From positions 1-57,936 of the forward strand of contig PUXW01000002.1 in assembly GCA_009659925.1 (NCBI GenBank): a DNA stretch of 57,936 bases. Direction: 5' to 3'. The notes below the pieces were generated by a model. That model had not been told where the DNA came from. It searched no databases and saw only the letters and a program-made list of their open reading frames with translations. The position numbers and the translations under genes were made by a program. The stretch comes from Nitratiruptor sp. GTDB taxonomy: Bacteria > Campylobacterota > Campylobacteria > Campylobacterales > Nitratiruptoraceae. Every line of letters starts with the position of its first letter. Positions within the stretch are counted from its first letter, which is position 1. Positions 36,270-44,308 of the stretch are shown here, one piece after another.

Positions 36270-36365
36270 ATGGGAGAGCAGATCAAGGTTGCAGCTATCA
36301 TCTTCCTCGCCCTCTCGGCCATGGTGATGTTGGGGAAGTGGCTGGCCTGGCAGCTGGCCGGCTAG
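36270..36365 (+). CDS. 31-residue single-helix membrane protein
   Basis: An ATG at 36270 opens a 31-codon frame ending in TAG. The product reads MGEQIKVAAIIFLALSAMVM then LGKWLAWQLAG, one membrane helix over about residues 6-29. AAAAAAGGAGG lies 4 nt before the ATG, as strong as any ribosome binding site in the window, and a -10 box precedes it. The stop overlaps the EI24 stop by 4 nt. I do not know a function. Confidence 0.62.
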   Translation: MGEQIKVAAIIFLALSAMVMLGKWLAWQLAG

Positions 36366-37291
36366 GCCCATTCACCGACCCCTTTGCGCTCCATCACCCA
36401 GTGGAAGTAGAGGGCCATGACGAAGAAGGGGGTGAAGAAGCTGATAATGGGGATGAAGTTGAGCAACCCGGCAAGGAGTGCCGTGGCAAAGAGGATGAGC
36501 CGCTCCTCGTGTAACTTTTCATACTCCTCCCAGGTGCAAAAGAGGGAACAAACCCCCAAAAGGGCCGACTCCTTGTAGAGCCAGGCCCAGAGGAACCAGA
36601 CCACGAGGAAGTTGGCTATCGGAATGAAGAGGAGTGGAATGGAGAGGATGGAGAGGGTGAAGAAGAGGAAGAGGTCCAATCCGAGTCTGGAGTAGGGGCG
36701 GGCCTCCATGAGGCGCGAAGGGGATTGGAAGGAGGGGTAGTGCTTTTCCAAGAGGGCCGTGAGAAAGGGCTCTCGAAAGAGGAAGACCACCAGATACTCG
36801 CTCATGAGGAAGAGGTTGTAGAAGATGTAGAGGGCCAAAAGGGTGGCGATCCCCTTGGCGACGGTCTGGAAGGGAAGGATGGTCAAGAGGTATTCGATTT
36901 GGCCGTTGATTGTGGGCCAATTGGCGAAAAAGATGAAGGTCCAGAAGAGAGCGAGGAAGAAGATGAGGGTAAAGTTGATAGCTTCAAACTTGCTCTCCTG
37001 CTTTTGGGCCAGGAAGAGGCCGCTGAAAAGGCCGATGATGAGGGCGTAGCTGATGAGAACCACCCCGAACCAGAGGAAGAAAGTGAGGATAAAGGCCCCG
37101 TTGGCCCGGACCAGAGAGAAGGGGACCCAATCGATGATCCGGGAGGTAAGGGCGACCATCGGATCCCACAAGAGCCAGCCCAGGGCGAGCCAGAGGAGAG
37201 CAACGGGGATGGCGGTGACGAGGGCGAGTTTGATGGTCTCCAGGGAGAGGATGTCCCGAACGGCTTTTATGAGGTGGCGGTTGATCTGCAT
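36362..37291 (-). CDS. EI24 (CysZ-like) membrane protein
   Basis: The protein has 309 residues with about six membrane segments. The pattern of paired helices (LVTAIPVALLWLALGWLLW near residue 22; a long amphipathic middle; a block FTLSILSIPLLFIPIANFLVVWFLWAW) fits the EI24/CysZ family, which includes sulfate transporters. Sulfate transport is not shown. The ATG lies 25 nt inside the GGDEF-EAL gene. It is last in the eleven-gene run. Confidence 0.75.
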   Translation of the reverse strand: MQINRHLIKAVRDILSLETIKLALVTAIPVALLWLALGWLLWDPMVALTSRIIDWVPFSLVRANGAFILTFFLWFGVVLISYALIIGLFSGLFLAQKQESKFEAINFTLIFFLALFWTFIFFANWPTINGQIEYLLTILPFQTVAKGIATLLALYIFYNLFLMSEYLVVFLFREPFLTALLEKHYPSFQSPSRLMEARPYSRLGLDLFLFFTLSILSIPLLFIPIANFLVVWFLWAWLYKESALLGVCSLFCTWEEYEKLHEERLILFATALLAGLLNFIPIISFFTPFFVMALYFHWVMERKGVGEWA

Positions 37292-39507
37292 TGTCGCTCC
37301 TGTGCCAAGAGGTGGTGGATCTGTTCATATTGTAGCGGCTTTGACTTAATGTATCCCTGATAGAGGTGGCAGCCCAGCCTTCGCAAGAAGGCCAGCTGGC
37401 TTGGCTCTTCCACCCCCTCGGCCACCAGTTCCAGATTGAATCCCTTGGCTATGGAGACGATGGTGTGGACCAGGGCGGCGTCGTCCCGATCGTCGGGGAG
37501 GCCCCGGATGAAGGTGCGATCGATCTTGAGGGTGGTGAAGGGGAGGTATTTGAGGTAGGAGAGGGAGGAGTAGCCGGTACCAAAGTCGTCGATAGCCAAT
37601 TGGAACCCAAGTTTGCGGAGCTCTCTCATAATTTCCCTGGCCTGCTCCTTGTTGTTGATGAAGATCGATTCGGTGATCTCCAACTCGATGGCCTCGAAGG
37701 GGATGTCGTGGAGCTTGGCCAATTTGGTGATGGTGGCGATGAAGTCGGGCTCGTTGAACTGGCGGATGGAGATGTTGATGGCGATGCGCTCCAGATCGAA
37801 GGATTCCCGGAGACGGCGAAAATCTTCGAGGGCCCGGTTGATCCCCCAAGCCCCAATTTCTAGAATTGCCCCACACTCCTCGGCGATCTGGATCATCTCT
37901 TCCACCCCGACATCCTTGAAGCGGTGGTTGTTCCAGCGTAACAGTGCCTCCAGGGCGATGGTGCGATCCTCCTGGAGGGAGACGATGGGCTGGTAGTGGA
38001 GGGTGAGCTCCCCATTTTTCACCGCATTCCGAAGGGCACTTTCAATCTCCAGGCGCCGTTTGATCCACTGATCCATCTCCTTTTGGAAAAATTGGGTGTT
38101 GTTCTTGCCCATCCGCTTGGCCTGGTACATGGCGATATCGGCAAATTTGACGATCTCGTAGGGGTCGGTGGAGGCCTCTTCCACCAGGACCACGCCGATA
38201 CTGCTGGTCAGGCGTAAAGTCAAGGGGGCGATATGGATCGGTTTGCAAATTTCCTCATGGAGTTTTTGGGCGATCTTGTGGACGATTTTAGCCGTGGTGG
38301 AGCGGTTGGGGTCGAGGTGGTCCAGAACGACGACGAACTCGTCCCCCCCCAGTCGGGCGATGAAGTCACTCCTGCGGATGGCCCGTTTGAGCCGGTTGGA
38401 GATCTCCACCAGGATCTGGTCCCCGACATGGTGGCCCAGGGAGTCGTTGATGTTCTTGAAATCGTCCAGATCGACGAAGAGGACCGCAAAACTCTCTTGC
38501 TGGGTGGCGATGCGCTGGAGGGCCTGGTGGAGGTATTCGAAGAGGGAGGAGCGGTTGGGGATCTTGGTGAGGTGGTCGTAGCGGGCTTGGTACTCGGTCT
38601 GTTGGAGGAGTTTGCGCTCTTTGGTGATGTCGCTGACAATCCCTACCGCTCCCAGGAGCCGTTTGCCCTGGATGATGGGGGAGGAGAGGAGCTTGAGGTG
38701 GCGCTCATTCAGTTCGATGTAGCGCTCCTGGCTCTCCTTGCATCCTAGATGGTCGGCAAGGGTTGCTGGAAGCTGTTTGGTCTGGGGATCGAGTTGGGTC
38801 ATCTCGAAGAAGCTCCGATTCGCGTCGATGAGGCGGTAGTCTTCGTCGTAGAAGAAGATCCCAACAGGAGAGTGTTCAAAGACCGCCTTGAGGCGCTCTT
38901 GGGTCTGGTGGGCCATGTTCTTTTCGATCAGGTATTTCTGCTTGGTGACCAGGAGTTGGAGGAATTGGCGGTGGAGCCGTTTGGCCATGGCCACCATGAA
39001 GATGTAGAAGAAGAGCAAAAGCAGGGCCAGCTCGTAAGCGTAGGTCTCTCCCTTGGTGATGAGAACCCCGGTGTAGATGAGGAGGGGAAGGCTTAAAAAG
39101 GTGAGGGCCGCTTTGAGGTAGGGAGCCAGACTCAAAGCTCCCCCCACCGTGACCCCCACATAGATGGCGGCAAGCAGGGCCAAAGGGGCCAGATCGTCGA
39201 CCCATAGGGCAAAGAGGGCAGCGAAAGACCACAAGAGGGTGGAGAGGATCAAGAGGATAAAAAAGCGCCGCTCCCATCGTTTCGGCTCTTGGATCCCCCT
39301 TTGGCGCTGGTAGAGGAGAAGATCGAGGAAACGGGCACCAGTGACCAGGAGCATGGCGATGAACCATACGAGGAGGAGGGTTGGGGAGGGCACGTAGCGT
39401 TCGTAGACTAAATAGAGGACGATGGTGCTTACGAAAAGTCCCAGGAGGGAGACTTTGAGGTTCTTGTAAACCAGATCGAGAAGCTCTTTGTTGAAATCCC
39501 GCTCCAT
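37267..39507 (-). CDS. Membrane GGDEF-EAL protein with PAS domain
   Basis: The protein has 746 residues. Residues 1 to about 185 hold around six membrane segments. A PAS domain follows at about 205-310 (VFEHSPVGIFFYDEDYRLIDAN). The diguanylate cyclase domain has an intact RLGGDEFVVVL near residue 385, with the inhibitory site RRSD five residues before GGDEF. The phosphodiesterase domain has EALLRWNN near 515 and DDFGTGYSSLSYL. Both c-di-GMP synthesis and breakdown are therefore possible. It starts 2 nt after the serS stop. Confidence 0.93.
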   Translation of the reverse strand: MERDFNKELLDLVYKNLKVSLLGLFVSTIVLYLVYERYVPSPTLLLVWFIAMLLVTGARFLDLLLYQRQRGIQEPKRWERRFFILLILSTLLWSFAALFALWVDDLAPLALLAAIYVGVTVGGALSLAPYLKAALTFLSLPLLIYTGVLITKGETYAYELALLLLFFYIFMVAMAKRLHRQFLQLLVTKQKYLIEKNMAHQTQERLKAVFEHSPVGIFFYDEDYRLIDANRSFFEMTQLDPQTKQLPATLADHLGCKESQERYIELNERHLKLLSSPIIQGKRLLGAVGIVSDITKERKLLQQTEYQARYDHLTKIPNRSSLFEYLHQALQRIATQQESFAVLFVDLDDFKNINDSLGHHVGDQILVEISNRLKRAIRRSDFIARLGGDEFVVVLDHLDPNRSTTAKIVHKIAQKLHEEICKPIHIAPLTLRLTSSIGVVLVEEASTDPYEIVKFADIAMYQAKRMGKNNTQFFQKEMDQWIKRRLEIESALRNAVKNGELTLHYQPIVSLQEDRTIALEALLRWNNHRFKDVGVEEMIQIAEECGAILEIGAWGINRALEDFRRLRESFDLERIAINISIRQFNEPDFIATITKLAKLHDIPFEAIELEITESIFINNKEQAREIMRELRKLGFQLAIDDFGTGYSSLSYLKYLPFTTLKIDRTFIRGLPDDRDDAALVHTIVSIAKGFNLELVAEGVEEPSQLAFLRRLGCHLYQGYIKSKPLQYEQIHHLLAQERQCRSTATS

Positions 39508-39509
39508 TG

Positions 39510-40754
39510 CTACATATAGGCCTCTAATGCCTTGGGAATGGCGATGGTGCCATCGCTACGCTGGTAATTTTCCATGATGGCCACGAGGGTTCGCCCAACG
39601 GCGAGACTAGAGCCGTTGAGGGTGTGGACGAGCCGGTTCCGCTTGCCGTCTTTGTAGCGGATTTTGGCCCGCCTGGCCTGAAAATCCCGGGTGTTGGAGA
39701 TGGAGCTGATCTCCCGGTAGCGCCCTTGGCCAGGGAGCCAGACCTCCAGGTCGATGGTCTTGGCCGCGCTAAATCCCAAATCCCCAGTGCACAACAAGAC
39801 TTTACGGTGGGGTAGTCCCAAGCGAACCAAGAGATCGCTGGCGCAAGCCACCATCTCTTGGAGCATCTCTTCACTCTGCTCGGGGCGGCAGATGGCTACC
39901 AGCTCGACCTTGTCAAATTGGTGCTGGCGGATGATCCCCCGCACATCCCGGCCACCGCTTCCAGCCTCTTTGCGAAAACAGGGGGTATAGGCGGTAAGGC
40001 GGATGGGATCGTCAAGGTCCGGGATGATCTCGTCTTGGTAGAGGTTGGTGAGGGGGACTTCCGCCGTGGGGATGAGGAAGAGATCTTCATCGCAGACGCG
40101 GAAGAGATCTTCTTGGAACTTGGGGAGCTGGCCGGTGCCTGTGAGGGCAGTGCTATTGGCCAGGAAGGGGAGCCACACCTCTTCAAACCCCCACTTGCGG
40201 TTGTGGTCGAGCATGAAGTTGATGAGGGCTCGCTCCAGACGGGCCGCCTCTTTTTTCAAGACGACGAATCGGCTCTTGGCGATCTTGACTCCTCTCTCGA
40301 AATCCAACCATCCAAGGGCCTCCCCCAACTCCCAGTGCTCCTTGGGCTTGAAGGAGAATCGAGGAGGTTCGAGGACCTCTTCGAGGATGAGGTTCTCCTC
40401 CTCTCCGGTCCCAAGGGGAACGTCGGGATCGGGGGGGTTGGGGATCGTGAGGGCCAGCTCGTGGAGCTGTTTTTCAAGGGCGCGGACCACCTCTTGGGCC
40501 TTGGCGATCTTGGCCTTGTTGGCCTCAAGCTGGGCCCGTAGGGGGCCAATCTCTTCCCCTTTGCGCTTTAAAAGGCCCAACTCCTTGGAGAGGCGGTTTT
40601 GGATGGATTGGAGCTCTTCGAGGTGGCGCTTTTCCTCCTTGTAGCGCTCGAAGAGCTCCTTGAGCTGGGTCAAGAGTTGGTCCGAAACCCCCTTGCTCTG
40701 AAGCCTAGGGGCCAGGGAGTCGAAGTCTCGCTCTAAAAGGCGAAGATCGATCAT
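39510..40754 (-). CDS. serS: Seryl-tRNA synthetase
   Basis: The protein has 414 residues. An N-terminal coiled-coil arm (residues about 25-105) precedes the class II core. Core marks are [46 protein letters not shown] and [19 protein letters not shown]. The ATG at 40754 has AAAGGAG upstream. The gene starts 11 nt after the amidotransferase stop. Confidence 0.97.
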   Translation of the reverse strand: MIDLRLLERDFDSLAPRLQSKGVSDQLLTQLKELFERYKEEKRHLEELQSIQNRLSKELGLLKRKGEEIGPLRAQLEANKAKIAKAQEVVRALEKQLHELALTIPNPPDPDVPLGTGEEENLILEEVLEPPRFSFKPKEHWELGEALGWLDFERGVKIAKSRFVVLKKEAARLERALINFMLDHNRKWGFEEVWLPFLANSTALTGTGQLPKFQEDLFRVCDEDLFLIPTAEVPLTNLYQDEIIPDLDDPIRLTAYTPCFRKEAGSGGRDVRGIIRQHQFDKVELVAICRPEQSEEMLQEMVACASDLLVRLGLPHRKVLLCTGDLGFSAAKTIDLEVWLPGQGRYREISSISNTRDFQARRAKIRYKDGKRNRLVHTLNGSSLAVGRTLVAIMENYQRSDGTIAIPKALEAYM

Positions 40755-40765
40755 GACGCTCCTTT

Positions 40766-41413
40766 TCACTCAATCTCGTCGACGAAGGCGCGAAAGAGGC
40801 GCCGATGGGTTCGGGAATAGGGGAGGTACTCCGGATGCCACTGGACTCCGATGAGGAAGCGCTCCTCGTGTTCGATACCTTGGATGATCCGGTTGCGATC
40901 GTAGGCATTCACCCGGAGCCCGGATCCTAGGGAGGCGATGGCCTGGTGGTGGAGGGCGTTGGCCCGGATCGAGCCGCTTTGGAGGATGGTGCGCAACTTG
41001 GTAGTAGGGAGGATCTCGATCTCGTTGAGGGGGAGGGGAGAGTTGGGATGGGGGTAGTTGAGGTCGAGATCGGTCAGATCGGGATGGAGCTTTCCCCCAA
41101 AGTAGACATTCATAAGCTGCATTCCTCGACAGATCCCAAGGACTGGAAGGTCCCGCTGGATAGCGATTTCCAGGAGTTCCAGCTCCATGCGGTCCCGCCC
41201 CTCGTTGCATATGAGGGAACCCGTGCCCCCATAGAGGTGGGGGCAGATGTCGATTCCTCCGCTGATGACGAGGGCGTCAAACTCCTTGGGACGGCGGCTC
41301 GCCTCATGGACGAAGAGGGGAGTAATCCCCTTGTAAAAGGAGAAGATGAGGCGCAAGAAGAGCCAGGCCGTACGGCTCCCCCGTTTGGAGCCGGTTATGA
41401 CAACTCTTTTACC
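40766..41413 (-). CDS. Class I glutamine amidotransferase / peptidase C26-like
   Basis: The protein has 215 residues. The nucleophile is Cys96 in [11 protein letters not shown], and His194 and Glu196 in WHPEYLP complete the triad. It resembles gamma-glutamyl-GABA hydrolases (PuuD type). Its place directly after an amidoligase gene suggests it supplies ammonia to, or removes the product of, that enzyme. The start is GTG at 41413, with GTGGAGGA upstream, 19 nt inside the amidoligase gene. Residues upstream in this frame are shadow sequence. Confidence 0.83.
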   Translation of the reverse strand, partial: GKRVVITGSKRGSRTAWLFLRLIFSFYKGITPLFVHEASRRPKEFDALVISGGIDICPHLYGGTGSLICNEGRDRMELELLEIAIQRDLPVLGICRGMQLMNVYFGGKLHPDLTDLDLNYPHPNSPLPLNEIEILPTTKLRTILQSGSIRANALHHQAIASLGSGLRVNAYDRNRIIQGIEHEERFLIGVQWHPEYLPYSRTHRRLFRAFVDEIE

Positions 41414-42357
41414 CACTCCTCCACCCTCTCGATCCAAAGCTCTTTCATGAACCAGTAGGGACTCTGGATGAACTCGATGTAATCGGCCCGCAGCTCTTCG
41501 AGGGCCTCCTTGTTTAAGGCTCCCCGCTCCACCAGAGTCCAGACATTGAACTCCTTGGCGATGGACCAATCCTCCTCGTCGATCTTGGAGTTGGGGAGGC
41601 GGTAGTGGAAGGTTGGACGGGGTGTGATCTTCTGTTTGGGGAGGCGTTCGAGGATATTAGGGCGCAAATAGACGAAGAGGGGGAGCATATCCAGGGCCCT
41701 GTTGCGGGTAGGATTGTAGCGGATGTAATCTTCGATAAGGCCGTCGAGATCGGGGTCGTAGTCCTGTTGGCAGATGAGCTCGATGTAGTCCTGGTCGAAG
41801 GGCTCGATGAACCAGCTCAACTTTCGGGTCAAATCGACCTGGATATACTCCTTGATCCAATCTTGCATCAGCACGAAGGCTCGAAGGAGGTCCCGGAGCT
41901 CCTTGGCTTCGTAGGTATAGGTCTCGATGTTGATGTGCATGCCGAAGGCGTAGAGAATCGAAGCGCTCGTACCCAAGGCTCCACACCGTTTGAGCTCTAT
42001 CCGGAGCTCCTCGACAAGCTCCAACTGGCTAAAAGGAATGGGTGGAGTGACGATCTCGTAGGGGACGACGATCTCGCTCAAGGAGTAGACCAGCTCTTTG
42101 AAGAGATCGGCCTCTTTGAAAAGGTAGTTCTGGTGGGAGGAGCGGAGGTAGACCGAGTCGATGTAGATGCTAAAGTCTCCAAACTTCGTCCCGACGACCC
42201 GGACCTCATATTCGTCGATCTCTTGGAGCTCCCCGCCAAAGAGCTGGACGATGATGGCTCCGCTCTCTTTGGGGCGCAGGCCGGTATATTCGATCTCAAA
42301 TCCGGCATGGCGCTCCTTCCCCCCCGGTGCTTGGGTGATGGGTGGCAGGGAGAACAT
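41395..42357 (-). CDS. Amidoligase-family protein (COOH-NH2 ligase fold)
   Basis: The protein has 320 residues. It shows the marks of the glutamine synthetase/gamma-glutamyl-cysteine ligase-like amidoligases: GFEIEY at 19-24, PYEIVTPP at 99-106 and FGMHINIE at 138-145. Such enzymes join a carboxyl to an amine with ATP; the substrates here are unknown. It starts by TGATG overlap with the 78-residue gene and overlaps the amidotransferase gene. Published comparative work on this superfamily describes amidoligase plus amidotransferase pairs in peptide-modifying systems. Confidence 0.82.
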   Translation of the reverse strand: MFSLPPITQAPGGKERHAGFEIEYTGLRPKESGAIIVQLFGGELQEIDEYEVRVVGTKFGDFSIYIDSVYLRSSHQNYLFKEADLFKELVYSLSEIVVPYEIVTPPIPFSQLELVEELRIELKRCGALGTSASILYAFGMHINIETYTYEAKELRDLLRAFVLMQDWIKEYIQVDLTRKLSWFIEPFDQDYIELICQQDYDPDLDGLIEDYIRYNPTRNRALDMLPLFVYLRPNILERLPKQKITPRPTFHYRLPNSKIDEEDWSIAKEFNVWTLVERGALNKEALEELRADYIEFIQSPYWFMKELWIERVEEWVKELS

Positions 42358-42593
42358 CAGGGCTCTTTGGGACAGCTCAGCTCGACGGCGATCCGGATAA
42401 TGCTCTCGTCACCCTCTTCGTAAGCGAAGAAGCGGTGCTTCTTGCACCAGGTGGCATTGGCGTGGTTGGCCAGACGGAGGGCTTCCCGTTCCGCCTCCTC
42501 CTTGGTCTTGAAGGTGGGCTCGAGCCAACGCTCCTTGAGGATGGGATCCTTCTTGGCACATCCACACAACTTATCCATTTCGATGCGATACAT
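42357..42593 (-). CDS. 78-residue conserved-looking protein of unknown function
   Basis: The protein has 78 residues and no membrane segment. Cysteines at 10 and 12 (KLCGCAKK), near 49 (TWCKKH) and near 74 (LSCP) could bind metal or form a redox site. The middle (KTKEEAEREALRLANHAN) is helical. The ATG at 42593 has GGGGGG 6 nt upstream and lies after a TATAAT at 42628-42623. It is coupled to the amidoligase gene by TGATG. I know no function. Confidence 0.75.
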   Translation of the reverse strand: MYRIEMDKLCGCAKKDPILKERWLEPTFKTKEEAEREALRLANHANATWCKKHRFFAYEEGDESIIRIAVELSCPKEP

Positions 42594-42594
42594 C

Positions 42595-42978
42595 TCATAC
42601 CCCCCAAATCTTTTTTGCCACTATTATACCAAGTATCGTCGCCCCGAGGCTCAGGGAGAGGTTGAAAAGGATGTTCATGAGGGCTTTGCCGATGGCTCCC
42701 TGGTCGAGCATGAGGTAGGTTTCGAGGGAGAAGGTGCTAAAGGTGGTGAGGGCTCCGAGGAAGCCAGTGATGGCGAAGGCCCGAAGCTGTGGATGGAGTC
42801 CCTCTTGAAAGGCGACAAAGAGGAGACCGATGAGAAAGCTCCCAAGGACATTGACGCTCAAGGTTCCCCAGGGGAAGAGGGAGCCGCTCATGCGCTGAAT
42901 CCAGCTGGTGAGCAGAAAGCGTCCCAGAGCCCCGAGGAACCCCCCGAGTCCAACGCCAAGGAGCAACTCCCACCTCAT
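42595..42978 (-). CDS. crcB: Fluoride exporter CrcB/Fluc
   Basis: The protein has 127 residues and four membrane segments. Family marks are GGFLGALGRFLLTSW, GTLSVNVLGSFLIGLL and GFLGALTTFSTFSLET. Fluc channels pass fluoride out of the cell as dimers. The ATG at 42978 overlaps the DUF190 stop as ATGA. No fluoride riboswitch is seen, and the gene is deep inside an operon. Confidence 0.95.
   Translation of the reverse strand: MRWELLLGVGLGGFLGALGRFLLTSWIQRMSGSLFPWGTLSVNVLGSFLIGLLFVAFQEGLHPQLRAFAITGFLGALTTFSTFSLETYLMLDQGAIGKALMNILFNLSLSLGATILGIIVAKKIWGV
42623..42628 (-). promoter_or_regulatory. Internal -10 element before the 78-residue gene
   Basis: Inside the crcB 3' end the leftward strand reads TTGGTATAATAGTG, an exact TATAAT. 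A start site near 42616 would give a 23-nt leader to the 78-residue gene. It could drive the 78-residue/amidoligase/amidotransferase/serS part of the run on its own. Confidence 0.5.
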
Positions 42979-43322
42979 GGGGCAAATCGCGGATGTTTGT
43001 AGGCGATCACCTCCACATCCTCCAGGGTGATGAGTCCCTCGTGCAAACGGGGTTCGAGCTGGTTGAGAAAGCCTCTGATCTTGGCCTCGGTGTCGATGAT
43101 CTCGATGATGATCGGGAGCTTTTGGCCCAGACTCCAGATCTCGAAGCTATGGATCTGGCTATGGGCTCCCATCCCGGCGATTCCCCTCAAAGCGGTGGCC
43201 CCGGCGAGTCCATACTCTTTGGCCAAAAGGAGGATCTCCTCCCACAAGAGCCCCTTCTCCCCCCGATCGTCACTGTCGAGATAGATACGCAGCCGTTTGC
43301 GCTCTCCGATATAGCGCTTCAT
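42975..43322 (-). CDS. DUF190 family protein
   Basis: The protein has 115 residues. It has the DUF190 pattern: RLRIYLDSDDRG, GLAGATALRGIAGMG, PIIIEIIDTEAKI and a final VEVIAYKH. The fold is PII-like. DUF190 genes are often beside crcB, as here. The ATG at 43322 overlaps the trpS stop as ATGA. A role in fluoride export control is an inference. Confidence 0.9.
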   Translation of the reverse strand: MKRYIGERKRLRIYLDSDDRGEKGLLWEEILLLAKEYGLAGATALRGIAGMGAHSQIHSFEIWSLGQKLPIIIEIIDTEAKIRGFLNQLEPRLHEGLITLEDVEVIAYKHPRFAP

Positions 43323-44308
43323 TGGGTTGCTCCCAGGACGGTGGAGTTGACCTCCTCCATCTTGGCTTGGGCCAGCTTTCTCGCCTGGGCGTTTCCTTGA
43401 GCCACCACCTCTTGGAGGAGTTTTGATCCAATGCGCTCCCTCTTTTCCCGGATAGGGGCCAGGGTCTCATCGATGGCGGCGGCGCACCACCGTTTACACT
43501 CGACGCAGCCGATCGTTCCGCTCCGACATCCCTCTTCTACTTGGGCGATGGTTGCCGGATCGCTGAAGGCCTTGTGATATCCATAGACGACGCACACCTC
43601 CGGATTGCCCGGATCGTTTTTACGGATTCGCTGGGGATCGGTCTTGGCGGCCCGCACCTTTTGCCAGATGGATTCGGGCTCTTCGTCGAGGTAGATGGCA
43701 TTCCCGTAACTCTTGCTCATCTTGCGCCCGTCGATTCCCAGAAGGCGGGGGGTTGGGCTCAAGATCTCTTGGGGCTCTTTGAAGATGGGGCGCTCCTTGC
43801 ATCCGAAGAGGTGGTGGAAACGGCGCACGATCTCCCTGGCAATTTCAAGATGGGGGCGCTGGTCCTCTCCGATTGGGACCCCCTCGGCTTCGTAGAGGAC
43901 GATATCGGCGGTCTGCAAGACGGGGTAGGTCAAGAAGCCTGCGGTGTGGATCTCCTTGTGTTTGATCTGCTCGAGCTGGTCCTTGTAGGTGGGGTTGCGC
44001 TCAAGCCAGCCGATGGGGGTGATCATGTTCAAAAGGAGGTAGAGCTCGGCGTGCTCCTTGATGGCGCTCTGGATAAAAAGGAGGCTCTTTTCTGGATCGA
44101 TCCCGACGGCCATCCATGTGCGAATGAGCTCCAAAGAGAGCTCCTCCAAGTTCAACTTCTCCTCGTAGCTGGTGGATAGAGCGTGCCAATCGGCGACGAA
44201 AAAGAGACTCTCATGCTCCTGGGCCAGTTCGAGCCACTTCTTCAAGACCCCGACATAGTGGCCGATGTGCAACTTTCCAGTTGGTCGCATTCCGCTAACA
44301 ATTCTCAT
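43319..44308 (-). CDS. trpS: Tryptophanyl-tRNA synthetase
   Basis: The protein has 329 residues, a class I enzyme. HIGH is at 14-17 (PTGKLHIGHYVG) and the KMSKS motif is GRKMSKSYGNAIY near residue 197. A CVVYGYHKAF ... CRSGTIGCVECKRWC block near 245-275 has several cysteines, which may hold zinc or an Fe-S cluster as in some thermophile enzymes. The ATG overlaps the der stop as ATGA. Confidence 0.96.
   Translation of the reverse strand: MRIVSGMRPTGKLHIGHYVGVLKKWLELAQEHESLFFVADWHALSTSYEEKLNLEELSLELIRTWMAVGIDPEKSLLFIQSAIKEHAELYLLLNMITPIGWLERNPTYKDQLEQIKHKEIHTAGFLTYPVLQTADIVLYEAEGVPIGEDQRPHLEIAREIVRRFHHLFGCKERPIFKEPQEILSPTPRLLGIDGRKMSKSYGNAIYLDEEPESIWQKVRAAKTDPQRIRKNDPGNPEVCVVYGYHKAFSDPATIAQVEEGCRSGTIGCVECKRWCAAAIDETLAPIREKRERIGSKLLQEVVAQGNAQARKLAQAKMEEVNSTVLGATQ

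Noticed and set aside
42595-43322. Fluoride riboswitch for crcB
   Set aside because: crcB lies within overlapping genes, leaving no leader RNA for a riboswitch.
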